From assembly GCA_943787535.1 (NCBI GenBank), contig CALSMU010000004.1:62001-126000 (forward strand): a stretch of 64,000 nt of DNA, written 5' to 3'. Origin of the DNA: an uncultured Flavobacteriales bacterium (GTDB taxonomy: Bacteria > Bacteroidota > Bacteroidia > Flavobacteriales_D > Parvicellaceae). A program made the position numbers and the translations under genes. How positions within the stretch are numbered: position 1 is the first letter of the stretch; each line of letters opens with the position of its first letter. Positions 24,973 through 32,997 of the stretch are shown in pieces. Below the pieces are notes generated by a model that saw nothing but the letters and a program-made list of their open reading frames with translations, searched no databases and had not been told where the DNA came from.

Positions 24973-24985
24973 ACCGCGAAGCGGT
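24973..24985. repeat. Short GC hairpin downstream of variable region copy 2
   Basis: ACCGC-GAA-GCGGT, a 5-bp stem, in otherwise AT-rich DNA 37 bases after the stop codon. Diversity-generating retroelements often need a hairpin at this place, but it could equally be a weak terminator. Confidence 0.35.
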
Positions 24986-25058
24986 CGTTTCTTGTTATGT
25001 AGGTTTATCTCTACCGTATAGCATTTAGTATTTCGTGTATTGATAGATTGTCAGCTTG

Positions 25059-25340
25059 TCAAGTCCCCCAACTAGTTGTATAAACCTTTGGTTCGCTTTT
25101 TTCGAAGATTTTAGACTCTACCAATTTATACTTAGGTAGTACAAACGCACTCATCTTTAACATTAGGTCTAATGCTTTTGCAGGGTCTTGTTTTCCTACT
25201 TCATCAAACCATTCTTGGAGCTTGTCCTTGTTGTTGTGTAGTAGTTCAGAATAAACCTCTCTAATCTCATTAATTTGCTTGCTAGAGCCTCGTTTACTTT
25301 TCTTACCAGCTGATGCTCCTGTGTCTTTATCAAATGCCAT
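25059..25340 (-). CDS. Phage-like small protein (possible small terminase-type)
   Basis: A 93-residue protein with a basic N-terminus (GKKSKRGSSKQINEIREVY), a helical middle (LQEWFDEVGKQDPAKALDLMLKMSAFVLPKYK) and a loose tail. The layout (basic start, ...L.P/DP-x-KALDL..K...F-x-LPK) resembles small phage proteins of Bacteroidota annotated as terminase small subunit-like; the match is from memory and weak. It sits alone, without a large terminase, in the accessory region. The promoter side carries an inverted pair of 9-base elements. Confidence 0.55.
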   Translation of the reverse strand: MAFDKDTGASAGKKSKRGSSKQINEIREVYSELLHNNKDKLQEWFDEVGKQDPAKALDLMLKMSAFVLPKYKLVESKIFEKSEPKVYTTSWGT

Positions 25341-25349
25341 ACGTTAGAT

Positions 25350-25419
25350 TTACGTTACTTCTATCTATTGTATAAAAGTTTGAAAGTTGTATGTTAAATT
25401 CTTACATTACGTAACGTAA
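25350..25419. promoter_or_regulatory. Operator-like inverted elements TTACGTTAC / GTAACGTAA
   Basis: TTACGTTAC at 25350-25358 and its exact reverse complement at 25411-25419 lie in the divergent gap between genes at 25340 (-) and 25451 (+). The second site is itself within the inverted repeat TTACG-TAA-CGTAA (25407-25419). This fits a dimeric regulator controlling one or both genes. Confidence 0.4.
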
Positions 25420-25450
25420 ATTAACCTCTAATAAAAAACTATCTTGCAAT

Positions 25451-25771
25451 ATGAGAAAAGCAATCTTAATAACAACATTATTCATATCAGTCCTCTTTCT
25501 TAATTCTTGTGGAGAAAAACAAATTGAAACACCGTGTGATTGTGCAGGATTTTTTCTTGAAAATTGGAGTTCTGATAGGTCAGAAACGGAAAGAGATGAA
25601 TTTAAAGAAGAACACAAAGAAGTTCTTGAAAAATGCGAAATCTTAATGAAAGATATGGTTCCAACAGAAGAAACATTGCTCAAGGAGGAGTGTCCAGCAA
25701 TGAAAGAGTTAATAAATAAAACAAAAATAATGTTTGAGGAAATGGAGCGAGATGGCTTGTTGGAGCAATAA
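25451..25771 (+). CDS. Small lipoprotein with Cys motifs, paralogue of 11688-12041
   Basis: A 106-residue lipoprotein (MRKAILITTLFISVLFLNSCG, lipobox LNSC). It has TPCDCAGFF near residue 30, a charged helical middle, a single Cys (LEKCEIL) and KEECPAMKELI. The spacing of these cysteines and the CPAMKE block match the lipoprotein 13.5 kb upstream, although the intervening helices have diverged. Function unknown. Confidence 0.7.
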   Translation: MRKAILITTLFISVLFLNSCGEKQIETPCDCAGFFLENWSSDRSETERDEFKEEHKEVLEKCEILMKDMVPTEETLLKEECPAMKELINKTKIMFEEMERDGLLEQ

Positions 25772-25832
25772 GGCTCTTTGTCTACACCCCATAATGAATT
25801 GCAAGTATGTTATTGGCTCTATTCGAACCTTT

Positions 25833-25847
25833 GTACTTCCACCGGGA
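25833..25847 (-). repeat. 15-base copy of the tRNA-Arg 3' end, inverted orientation
   Basis: The minus strand reads TCCCGGTGGAAGTAC, identical to 22745-22759 of tRNA-Arg(CCT) and its first downstream base. Such copies normally mark attachment-site duplicates, but this one points the opposite way to the tRNA. The rest of the copy's surroundings do not form a tRNA. Confidence 0.55.
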
Positions 25848-25901
25848 GTACATAGCATTCATGAAAGTAGTTTTTTTCCGAGGTGTTTTATTTTTTACAG
25901 T

Positions 25902-26186
25902 CTACTCTATTACAAATTTCTTAGACGTGCCATTGAATTGAATAAAATAGGTTCCTTTATTAAGTTTAGAGCAGTCAATGAACTGTCCATTTCCTTTCGA
26001 AATAAATTTTCCTGTTGAATCATAAACAGAATAGTTAGTTGAAGATGGTAGTTCGAATATCTTCTTTGAAGCTTCTCCTTTTTTAGGTAGCATCTTTAAT
26101 GGTGGCATAGCTTTCGGAGTTTCCGTTTGAGTATGCCCCAAACATGAAAAACCTACTAATAAAATGCAAAGCGTAAATAATTTCAT
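25902..26186 (-). CDS. Small secreted protein with T9SS sorting-like tail
   Basis: About 94 residues from ATG 26186 (MKLFTLCILLVGFSCLGHTQ, a signal peptide). The C-terminal half, NYSVYDSTGKFISKGNG then LNKGTYFIQFNGTSKKFVIE, has the pattern of the T9SS type A sorting domain (V-x-D-x-x-G-K, then L-x-x-G-x-Y-F/I-x). The mature protein would be little more than this domain, so it may be a remnant of larger cargo or a minimal protein. The frame extends 5 codons upstream to 26201. Confidence 0.6.
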   Translation of the reverse strand: MKLFTLCILLVGFSCLGHTQTETPKAMPPLKMLPKKGEASKKIFELPSSTNYSVYDSTGKFISKGNGQFIDCSKLNKGTYFIQFNGTSKKFVIE

Positions 26187-26416
26187 AGGGTTATTTTTCA
26201 TTAATGCAGTAACGATAAAAGATAAAAAATATTGCTTTTACAATTAATGAAGCTAGGTTTTTTAATGTAATCATTCCAACTACAAAAGTTCTGTTACAGA
26301 GCTTTGTAAGGTTTTTTTTATATTGGATAGCAATAATTCCTTTCCTAAACCGTTGAAAAGAAAACTAAATTCAAATAGCGTATAGGCATATCTACTATTC
26401 ATAAAAAACTCTAAAA

Positions 26417-27055
26417 ATGATAAAGTTATGCTCGTTTATTGTCGCCTCTATAGTCTCAGTATGTTGCTATTCACAGTCAAACGATTCTAATGAAAAGGAA
26501 TCATTAATCATAACGATTACACCTAATTTAGGTTTTAATATGGGAGGTGATTATTCACTCGTAAAGAATTACTCTTGTATTGATTCCTTTGCAAAATATC
26601 CAACAACAGTCTATAATGCTCCTGGTTTTAGAATAGGGGTTTTCGGAGAGCTTAAAATCCAAGAAAGATTTACACTTATTTCGAGGGCTGAACTATCAAT
26701 TAACTTTACTAACGTTGAGCAAAATGGAAAGATCTTAAAGCTTGACCCCTTCAACCTTGATTTCATGCTTCACGCTAAATGGAATTTCAGTAAAAGAGAT
26801 TCAAAAGTAAACCCATACTGTTATTTAGGACCAGGACTAAGGGTCCCTTTCAGTAGTAATTCTGAAGATAATTTTGACACCAGACGAGCATTGTCTGGAG
26901 ATATTTCATTGGGTCTAGATATAGACTTAAAGTGGTTTTACTTGTCTCCCGAGATTAGGTATAGCCATGGTTTAAAAAATATAAAGACTGAAAATTCTTG
27001 GGAGAAACTTAGAGGTTCCTATTCAGCTTTTATCCTAAATTTTACCGGAAAGTAA
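26417..27055 (+). CDS. Outer-membrane beta-barrel protein
   Basis: A 212-residue protein with a signal peptide (MIKLCSFIVASIVSVCCYSQ) and alternating hydrophobic beta-strands (ITITPNLGFNMGG, FRIGVFGELKIQERFTLISRAELSIN, PYCYLGPGLRVPF, ISLGLDIDLKWFYLSPEIRYSHG) ending in an aromatic strand. Matches the general outer-membrane beta-barrel (PorT-like) pattern of Bacteroidota, an eight-strand barrel. Specific role unknown. Single-gene unit at the edge of the accessory region. Confidence 0.75.
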   Translation: MIKLCSFIVASIVSVCCYSQSNDSNEKESLIITITPNLGFNMGGDYSLVKNYSCIDSFAKYPTTVYNAPGFRIGVFGELKIQERFTLISRAELSINFTNVEQNGKILKLDPFNLDFMLHAKWNFSKRDSKVNPYCYLGPGLRVPFSSNSEDNFDTRRALSGDISLGLDIDLKWFYLSPEIRYSHGLKNIKTENSWEKLRGSYSAFILNFTGK

Positions 27056-27166
27056 ATTAATCGGGTTGGTATCGATAATACAATTATCTCCTTTCATAGA
27101 GCCTATTTCATTGTGCCTATATGCGGCGTATTGCAAAATAGAGAAGCACAGATCAAGATTAATCGA

Positions 27167-27817
27167 CTAATTACTTTGCTCTTTTATTTCTTTTGGACTC
27201 ATATAATTTTTTTTCTTGTAGTTAATGTATTCGGTGGGAGCGATACTGTTATTGTGAACATACAAGGCAAAATCATAACATTGCCAGAGTAAACCATGAT
27301 TAATTGTTCTTAAATCTGTAGCTCGTTCAAATTGAGCCCTGAACTTTTTGTTCAAATAGGAAAGCCCTGTATACAATATTTTAAATGATGAGATATTCTC
27401 ATAATCAACTAAATGAGCTAATTCGTGACCAATAACTCCTATTTGCGCATTGAAAGAAACACTGTCTGGAGATATTTTAGCCGTAGGGAAATCATTTATG
27501 TATATAATATAATGTCTTTTCCCTTTACCTCTAAAAACATTCATTCCTTTTGGTCTTGCAACCATAGTGGTTTTTAGTTTTCTTCTTCTAAAACTGATTT
27601 TGGTGTTTTTTAATTCAGGATAAAAGGACAGTGCAACAAGGGTTTGAAGTTCATATTTTTCATAAAAAAACTTATTATAATTGAATTGCGATCGCAATGT
27701 GTCTATTTGCTGAGACATAATTAAATCACTCAATAGTCTTGGAGCTTGCTGTTGAGCAAAATTATTGCCTGCGAAAAATAGAAGTAATAGGAGTATGAAA
27801 GTTCTAGTCCAAATCAT
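27167..27817 (-). CDS. Secreted zinc metallopeptidase-like protein (HELAH)
   Basis: A 216-residue protein with a signal peptide ending in NNFAQ. The zinc motif is GVIGHELAHLVDYE (HExxH, residues ~131-135). Downstream FERATDLRTINHGL may supply the third metal ligand, as in conserved Bacteroidota proteins of this length. Probably a periplasmic or surface peptidase; substrate unknown. It overlaps arfB by 14 bases and is read after it in the same transcript. Confidence 0.8.
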   Translation of the reverse strand: MIWTRTFILLLLLFFAGNNFAQQQAPRLLSDLIMSQQIDTLRSQFNYNKFFYEKYELQTLVALSFYPELKNTKISFRRRKLKTTMVARPKGMNVFRGKGKRHYIIYINDFPTAKISPDSVSFNAQIGVIGHELAHLVDYENISSFKILYTGLSYLNKKFRAQFERATDLRTINHGLLWQCYDFALYVHNNSIAPTEYINYKKKNYMSPKEIKEQSN

Positions 27818-28217
27818 TTTTTCTAATCCTCTTTCGGTTCTTTTTAATGTCGGCTTTTTTTGATTTGCTTTCCAATCTTTTTTGAACCGAACTTCTAGTC
27901 GGCTTTGTAGGCTTCCTTTTTTTTGGAATAATGAGCTCCTTTTTAATTAATACAAAAAACCGCTGAATGGCAATTTCTTTATTTCTTATTTGACTTCTTG
28001 TATCAGACACTACAATTCTTAACTCTCCATCTTCTGTTAGCTTGGAACGTAATTTTTTTTGCAATACTATTTTTTGCTGCATGGAAAGCGCTTTCGAATA
28101 TCGGACATTGAAAAATAACTCAACCCTTGTTTCTGTTTTGTTGACGTGTTGACCTCCTGCCCCTCCGCTCCGGGAGGTTTTAAATGTCAATTCTAATTGT
28201 ATTTTTTCGTCAATCAT
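27804..28217 (-). CDS. arfB: Alternative ribosome-rescue factor / peptidyl-tRNA hydrolase ArfB
   Basis: A 137-residue ICT1/YaeJ-type protein. SRSGGAGGQHVNKTETRVEL holds the GGQ motif that releases peptides from tRNA. The C-terminal tail (KKRKPTKPTRSSVQKRLESK, then KKNRKRIRKN) is strongly basic, as needed to enter the empty mRNA channel of stalled ribosomes. Length normal. Co-transcribed with the metallopeptidase gene. Confidence 0.92.
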   Translation of the reverse strand: MIDEKIQLELTFKTSRSGGAGGQHVNKTETRVELFFNVRYSKALSMQQKIVLQKKLRSKLTEDGELRIVVSDTRSQIRNKEIAIQRFFVLIKKELIIPKKRKPTKPTRSSVQKRLESKSKKADIKKNRKRIRKNDLD

Positions 28218-28397
28218 TTATGGGGATTTTGGTAAAAGCAGCCTTCCAAGCTATAAATGTAAGTTTAATTGTTAGTATTTTCAATTCAAATTGTAGGGGC
28301 TTTAATCTTGCTAAGGTAAATTGGTCGAAAAAGAATTAAAGTAAATTAGTGTTCATTATCTCAATAAATAATTCAAATTTGTGGTTCAATAAGCAAA

Positions 28398-29093
28398 ATG
28401 TCAAGACTTGCGGCCCTAATTATAGTTTACTTTTTACTAGCAATTGCTGAAATTATTGGAACACATTTCGATTACCTGCCATTAATATTTGCCACTAAAC
28501 CGTTGTTGATGGTTACATTGTTTGTGTGGTTTTACATACAAACAAAGGAAAGCGCTAATAATAAGTTTAGAAACTATTTGTTATTATCAATTGTTTTTGC
28601 TTTTGGTGGAGATACATTTTTAATGTTTTTACCCTTTAATGAAATTTTCTTTTTACTGGGATTAGGCTCATTTTTGGTAGGGCAATTGTTTTATGTTTTT
28701 GCCTTTTCAAACTCTATAATAACTGCGAAAAAACCATTTAATAAGCCTTTAGGAATAGCATTGCTAATTATCTTTTTAGGTTACTATGGAATATTGATGT
28801 TCTCATTATTTCCTTATTTAGAAGACTTTTTGATACCTGTTTTAGTTTATGGTATTGCTGTTTGTGCCATGGGTGTTTCAGCGGGATGGAGATTAAATAA
28901 GGTTTCAAGGCAATCATTTACACTTGTTTTTGTTGGGGCAATGTTGTTCGTTCTTTCTGATACTATAATTGCAGTGAATCAATTCCTATTTAAAGGCAAT
29001 CTATTAAATGCTCAAGTATTTATTATGATTACGTATGTTTTAGCACAGTATTTAATAGCAAAGGGGAGTATTAAATATCTAAAAGAAAATTAA
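28398..29093 (+). CDS. YhhN family protein (lysoplasmalogenase-like)
   Basis: A 231-residue integral membrane protein with about eight spans. FAFGGDTFLMF (about residue 70) and LFVLSDTIIAVNQF near 195 carry the conserved aspartates of the YhhN/TMEM86 family, whose animal members hydrolyse the vinyl ether bond of lysoplasmalogens. Activity in this organism is inferred only from family. Monocistronic. Confidence 0.85.
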   Translation: MSRLAALIIVYFLLAIAEIIGTHFDYLPLIFATKPLLMVTLFVWFYIQTKESANNKFRNYLLLSIVFAFGGDTFLMFLPFNEIFFLLGLGSFLVGQLFYVFAFSNSIITAKKPFNKPLGIALLIIFLGYYGILMFSLFPYLEDFLIPVLVYGIAVCAMGVSAGWRLNKVSRQSFTLVFVGAMLFVLSDTIIAVNQFLFKGNLLNAQVFIMITYVLAQYLIAKGSIKYLKEN

Positions 29094-29139
29094 TTTAAAC
29101 AAGAGTAAAAGCGATTGGATTTAAATCAGTTGATTCAAA

Positions 29140-29171
29140 TTTGCACAATTAGTTTGAAAAAGATACATTTG
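29140..29171 (+). promoter_or_regulatory. Promoter for hppA
   Basis: TTTG (29140-29143), 20-base spacer, TACATTTG (29164-29171): a full match to the Bacteroidota -33/-7 consensus, 33 bases before the hppA ATG. Confidence 0.7.
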
Positions 29172-29204
29172 CCGACCTAAAAATTAGAAACAAAGAAGAA
29201 CACT

Positions 29205-31502
29205 ATGGAAAATTTAATATACATCTTACCAGTATTTGGTTTAATCGGATTAGCTTATATGGGCTACTTATATGGTTGGGTAAAGAAACAAGACGCAGGT
29301 AATGATAGAATGAAACAACTCGCTAATTATATTAGCACAGGGGCTTTGGCTTTCTTAAAAGCTGAATATAGAATGTTATTATGGTTTGTCGTTATTGCCG
29401 GTGGAGCATTAGCTTATGTTTCAACGCTGGTTGAATCAACACACATTTTTATAGTAGTAGCATTTGTTATTGGAGCTGTATTTTCTGCAGTAGCTGGTAA
29501 TATTGGAATGAGAGTAGCAACGGATGCTAACGTAAGAACTACACAAGCTGCAAGAACTAGTTTGTCCAAAGCATTACAAGTTGCTTTTAAAGGTGGTACA
29601 GTAATGGGTCTTGGTGTAGCTGGTTTAGCTGTTTTTGGTTTAAGCGTATTGTTTATAGTTTTATGTTCAATGTTTCTTGGGAACGATGACCATACATTTC
29701 ATTATAATATGACAATGGTGTTAGAAACACTTGCAGGGTTCTCTTTAGGGGCTGAGTGTATTGCATTGTTTGCTAGAGTTGGAGGAGGTATTTATACGAA
29801 AGCTGCCGATGTTGGAGCAGATTTAGTAGGTAAAGTTGAAGCGGGAATTCCAGAAGATGATCCACGTAACCCAGCTACAATTGCGGATAACGTTGGAGAT
29901 AATGTTGGAGATGTTGCAGGAATGGGAGCAGATTTATTTGGTTCTTATGTTGCCACTATGCTTGCAGCAATGGTATTGGGAAACTATGCAATTGGAGCAA
30001 TGGCAGGTCAAGATGCATTGGATGATGCTTTTATGGGAATGGGGCCAATTTTATTGCCAATTTTAATTGCGGGACTAGGTGTGGTATTCTCAATAGTTGG
30101 GACTTTCTTTATTAAAATAAAGGATGATAATAGCTTAAAAGAAAAACATGTACAACGTGCATTTAATGTTGGTAACTGGGGTTCAATTATCTTGACAGGT
30201 ATTGCATCTTTCTTTGTTATTGATTGGATGTTACCCTCTAAAATGAGGTTTACTCAAATTGAAGAAGGATTAGGTCACTTAACTGGAGATGATAGATATT
30301 TCACTTCTATCAATGTTTTTATTGCTGTAATTATCGGTTTAGCTGTTGGAGGTATTATTTCATTTTTAACAGAATACTATACTGGTACAGGGAAAAAACC
30401 AGTGAATAGCATTATTCAAAATTCATCTACAGGTGCTGCAACAAACATTATTGCAGGGTTGTCTTTAGGGATGATGTCAACATTTGCACCAATCATCTTA
30501 TTTGCTGGCGCAATATGGGGAGCATATGCAGCAGCAGGTTTCTACGGAATTGCTATTGCATCTTCGGCAATGATGGCTACTACAGCTATGCAATTGGCAA
30601 TTGATGCTTTCGGACCGATTGCGGATAACGCAGGGGGTATTGCTGAAATGGCTGAATTACCAAAAGAGGTTCGTGAAAGAACAGATATTTTAGATTCAGT
30701 AGGTAACACAACTGCTGCTGTAGGTAAAGGATTTGCAATTGCATCTGCTGCACTTACATCTCTAGCATTATTTGCTGCTTATGTTACATTTACGGGAATT
30801 GATGGTATTAATATCTTTAAAGCACCCGTATTAGCAATGTTATTTGTTGGCGCAATGATTCCAGTTGTATTCTCTGCGATGGCGATGAGTTCTGTTGGTA
30901 AGGCAGCAATGGCAATGGTAAAAGAAGTTCGTCGTCAGTTCAAAACGATTCCTGGAATAATGAAAGGAGAGAATGAACCAGAATACGATAAATGCGTTGA
31001 AATATCTACGAATGCAGCATTGAAAGAAATGATGTTACCGGGAATATTAACAATCATTACACCTTTAATAGTAGTAGGGATTCCTTTGTTCTTTGGATAC
31101 GACAAATTGGATGCAGCTGAGATGTTAGGAGCTTATATGGCGGGTGTAACAGTTTCCGGTGTTATGTGGGCAATTTTCCAGAACAACGCCGGTGGTGCTT
31201 GGGATAATGCAAAGAAATCATTCGAAGCAGGTGTAAAAATTGATGGAAAAATGACGTATAAAGGTTCTGATGCGCATAAAGCTGCGGTAACTGGAGATAC
31301 AGTTGGAGATCCATTTAAAGATACTTCTGGGCCTTCAATGAATATCTTAATCAAATTAACGTGTTTAATCGGTTTAGTGATTGCTCCAATATTAGGAGAT
31401 CATGGGGCAGCAGAGGTCACGCCAGTTGAAGAAAACACAATAGAGGTTGAAGCGAGTGAAGAAGCTCCAGTTGAAAACGCTATAGATTTAGAAGTAGAGT
31501 AA
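29205..31502 (+). CDS. hppA: Membrane-bound ion-pumping pyrophosphatase
   Basis: A 765-residue protein with about 16 spans that couples PPi hydrolysis to H+ and/or Na+ export. Substrate motifs: [20 protein letters not shown] (acidic Mg-PPi site), [16 protein letters not shown], and the C-terminal [19 protein letters not shown]. The segment [13 protein letters not shown] carries Ala at the position that distinguishes K+-dependent enzymes from K+-independent ones (Lys there), so K+ dependence is predicted. An acidic C-terminal tail of ~40 residues is extra. Own promoter and terminator. Confidence 0.95.
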   Translation: MENLIYILPVFGLIGLAYMGYLYGWVKKQDAGNDRMKQLANYISTGALAFLKAEYRMLLWFVVIAGGALAYVSTLVESTHIFIVVAFVIGAVFSAVAGNIGMRVATDANVRTTQAARTSLSKALQVAFKGGTVMGLGVAGLAVFGLSVLFIVLCSMFLGNDDHTFHYNMTMVLETLAGFSLGAECIALFARVGGGIYTKAADVGADLVGKVEAGIPEDDPRNPATIADNVGDNVGDVAGMGADLFGSYVATMLAAMVLGNYAIGAMAGQDALDDAFMGMGPILLPILIAGLGVVFSIVGTFFIKIKDDNSLKEKHVQRAFNVGNWGSIILTGIASFFVIDWMLPSKMRFTQIEEGLGHLTGDDRYFTSINVFIAVIIGLAVGGIISFLTEYYTGTGKKPVNSIIQNSSTGAATNIIAGLSLGMMSTFAPIILFAGAIWGAYAAAGFYGIAIASSAMMATTAMQLAIDAFGPIADNAGGIAEMAELPKEVRERTDILDSVGNTTAAVGKGFAIASAALTSLALFAAYVTFTGIDGINIFKAPVLAMLFVGAMIPVVFSAMAMSSVGKAAMAMVKEVRRQFKTIPGIMKGENEPEYDKCVEISTNAALKEMMLPGILTIITPLIVVGIPLFFGYDKLDAAEMLGAYMAGVTVSGVMWAIFQNNAGGAWDNAKKSFEAGVKIDGKMTYKGSDAHKAAVTGDTVGDPFKDTSGPSMNILIKLTCLIGLVIAPILGDHGAAEVTPVEENTIEVEASEEAPVENAIDLEVE

Positions 31503-31523
31503 CTCTCTCTTAATATAAGATTA

Positions 31524-31552
31524 AAAATTCCGACTTGTTCGGAATTTTTTGT
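31524..31552 (+). terminator. Rho-independent terminator after hppA
   Basis: AAAAATTCCGA (31524-31534) pairs with TCGGAATTTTT (31540-31550), loop CTTGT, then T-rich DNA. Confidence 0.8.
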
Positions 31553-31573
31553 TTTTAGATAAAACAAGTTAAC

Positions 31574-31581
31574 TAACTTTG
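31574..31581 (+). promoter_or_regulatory. -7 box for the YceI gene, adjacent to its start
   Basis: TAACTTTG ends 4 bases before the ATG at 31586. With transcription starting ~5 bases after the box, the message would be leaderless. Confidence 0.5.
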
Positions 31582-31585
31582 TTGG

Positions 31586-32272
31586 ATGAGTAAATTATTA
31601 AAAATAGGATTGGCTTTAGCCGCTGTTGGTTTAATTGCGATTGGAGTTGTGTTCATCATCCCATGGGGTAACGCGGAAAGTGTAGTAGAAAAATCAGCGA
31701 TTGGCCCATCTGCTGAAAAAGTTGAAACCGCTAACGATATTGTTCTAAACGATATGTCAGAAATTACAGGAAACTGGGTTTCTCAAGAGAATGTAGATAA
31801 AGTTACTTCAGAAATTATGTTCCATATAACTGGTCCTCAAGATGCAAGAGGTTCTTTTAAAAAGTTTGCAATTAACTTTAACTCGGGTTCGGACTATACA
31901 CAGGCCTCAATTTCGGTTGTAATCGATCCGCTTTCTGTTTATACTGCTAACAAAATGAGGGATAAGGCAATAAAAGGAGATGGGTTTTTTGAGTCTGCGG
32001 ATTTCCCTGAAATACTATTTAATTCAAGCCAAATTTCGATTGGAGACACATCTTATACAACAACCGGAAAATTACTTATGTTAGGTGTTGAAAAAGAAAT
32101 TCAGGTGAATTTCACATATGAAGGAAAAGGGGAAAATGAGGAAGGAAAGGACATTATTATATTTCAAGGGGAGTTTACCTTGGACAGAACGGAGCATGGA
32201 ATGATCGAAACTACCGGAATTGGGAATAATGTTGAAGTTTCTTTCTACACGGAGTTGGTCGAAACGGAATGA
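31586..32272 (+). CDS. YceI family protein
   Basis: A 228-residue protein with an N-terminal membrane segment (LLKIGLALAAVGLIAIGVVF) that acts as signal or anchor. A YceI domain (about residues 50-225) follows: GNWVSQENVDKVTSEIMFHI, FFESADFPEILFNSSQI, GKLLMLGVEKEIQVNFTY. It is a lipocalin-like beta-barrel that binds isoprenoid-type lipids in characterised members. Ligand here unknown. Its end overlaps coaX by 4 bases. Confidence 0.88.
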   Translation: MSKLLKIGLALAAVGLIAIGVVFIIPWGNAESVVEKSAIGPSAEKVETANDIVLNDMSEITGNWVSQENVDKVTSEIMFHITGPQDARGSFKKFAINFNSGSDYTQASISVVIDPLSVYTANKMRDKAIKGDGFFESADFPEILFNSSQISIGDTSYTTTGKLLMLGVEKEIQVNFTYEGKGENEEGKDIIIFQGEFTLDRTEHGMIETTGIGNNVEVSFYTELVETE

Positions 32273-32997
32273 ATTTAGTGGTTGACATAGGTAATACTTT
32301 CATTAAAGTTGCGCAATTTGAACAAGGGAATTGCAGAAACATCGAAAGATTCAAAGATCAAAGGTTGTTTTTAAAATATGTCTCCTCAATCTCCTCTGCT
32401 GAGAATGTTATTATTAGCTCTGTAAGGGATGTTAGTTTTACAAATGAGGTGGTCAATCTTTTTCCCGAATCTCTGCTTTTAACAACGAAGGCCCATTTAC
32501 CAATAACCAATTCCTATGAAACACCTGAAACGCTTGGAAATGACAGATTAGCAAACGCCGTTAGTGCTTTTACTACCTTTCCAAATCAAAATACTTTAAC
32601 GATAGATGTTGGAACTTGTGTTAAATTCGATTTTATAAATGCCAATAATGAATACCTTGGAGGTAGTATTTCTCCTGGATTAAAAATGCGATTTAATGCG
32701 TTACATACTTTAACAGATAATTTACCGTTGATTGATGATGTTGAAATAAATCAACTTATCGGAACAGATACAGCAGGCTCAATTCAGGTTGGGGTATACC
32801 AAGGAATCATTGCAGAAATAACCAATATGATTAGTCAATATGAAAAAAAATACGACAAATTAAACATCATCTTAACGGGTGGTGATTTGCGCAGGTTTTT
32901 GGATATTGAAATGTCACAAAAAAATAGCATATTTGCAGACGAATTTCACACTTTGAAAGGATTGAATACAATTTTAAATTATAATGTACAGAAATAA
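32269..32997 (+). CDS. coaX: Type III pantothenate kinase
   Basis: A 242-residue ASKHA-fold kinase that phosphorylates pantothenate, the product of the PanCD pathway encoded at 5.3-6.5 kb. Motifs: VVDIGNTFIKVAQF (phosphate 1), TIDVGTCVKFDFI (phosphate 2), GGSISPGLKMR (pantothenate/adenosine site). Full length. It overlaps yceI by 4 bases and the next gene by 14, so it is tightly coupled. Confidence 0.94.
   Translation: MNLVVDIGNTFIKVAQFEQGNCRNIERFKDQRLFLKYVSSISSAENVIISSVRDVSFTNEVVNLFPESLLLTTKAHLPITNSYETPETLGNDRLANAVSAFTTFPNQNTLTIDVGTCVKFDFINANNEYLGGSISPGLKMRFNALHTLTDNLPLIDDVEINQLIGTDTAGSIQVGVYQGIIAEITNMISQYEKKYDKLNIILTGGDLRRFLDIEMSQKNSIFADEFHTLKGLNTILNYNVQK

Noticed and set aside
25821..25860. 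A second tRNA suggested by GGTTCGAAT and the CCCGGTGGAAGTAC match on the minus strand
   Set aside because: The pieces are in the wrong order and no cloverleaf can be folded around them.
22760..26400. A DGR reverse transcriptase, accessory protein or template repeat near the DUF1566 genes
   Set aside because: No ORF of the right size or with RT motifs exists in the window, and I see no third A-rich copy of the variable segment.
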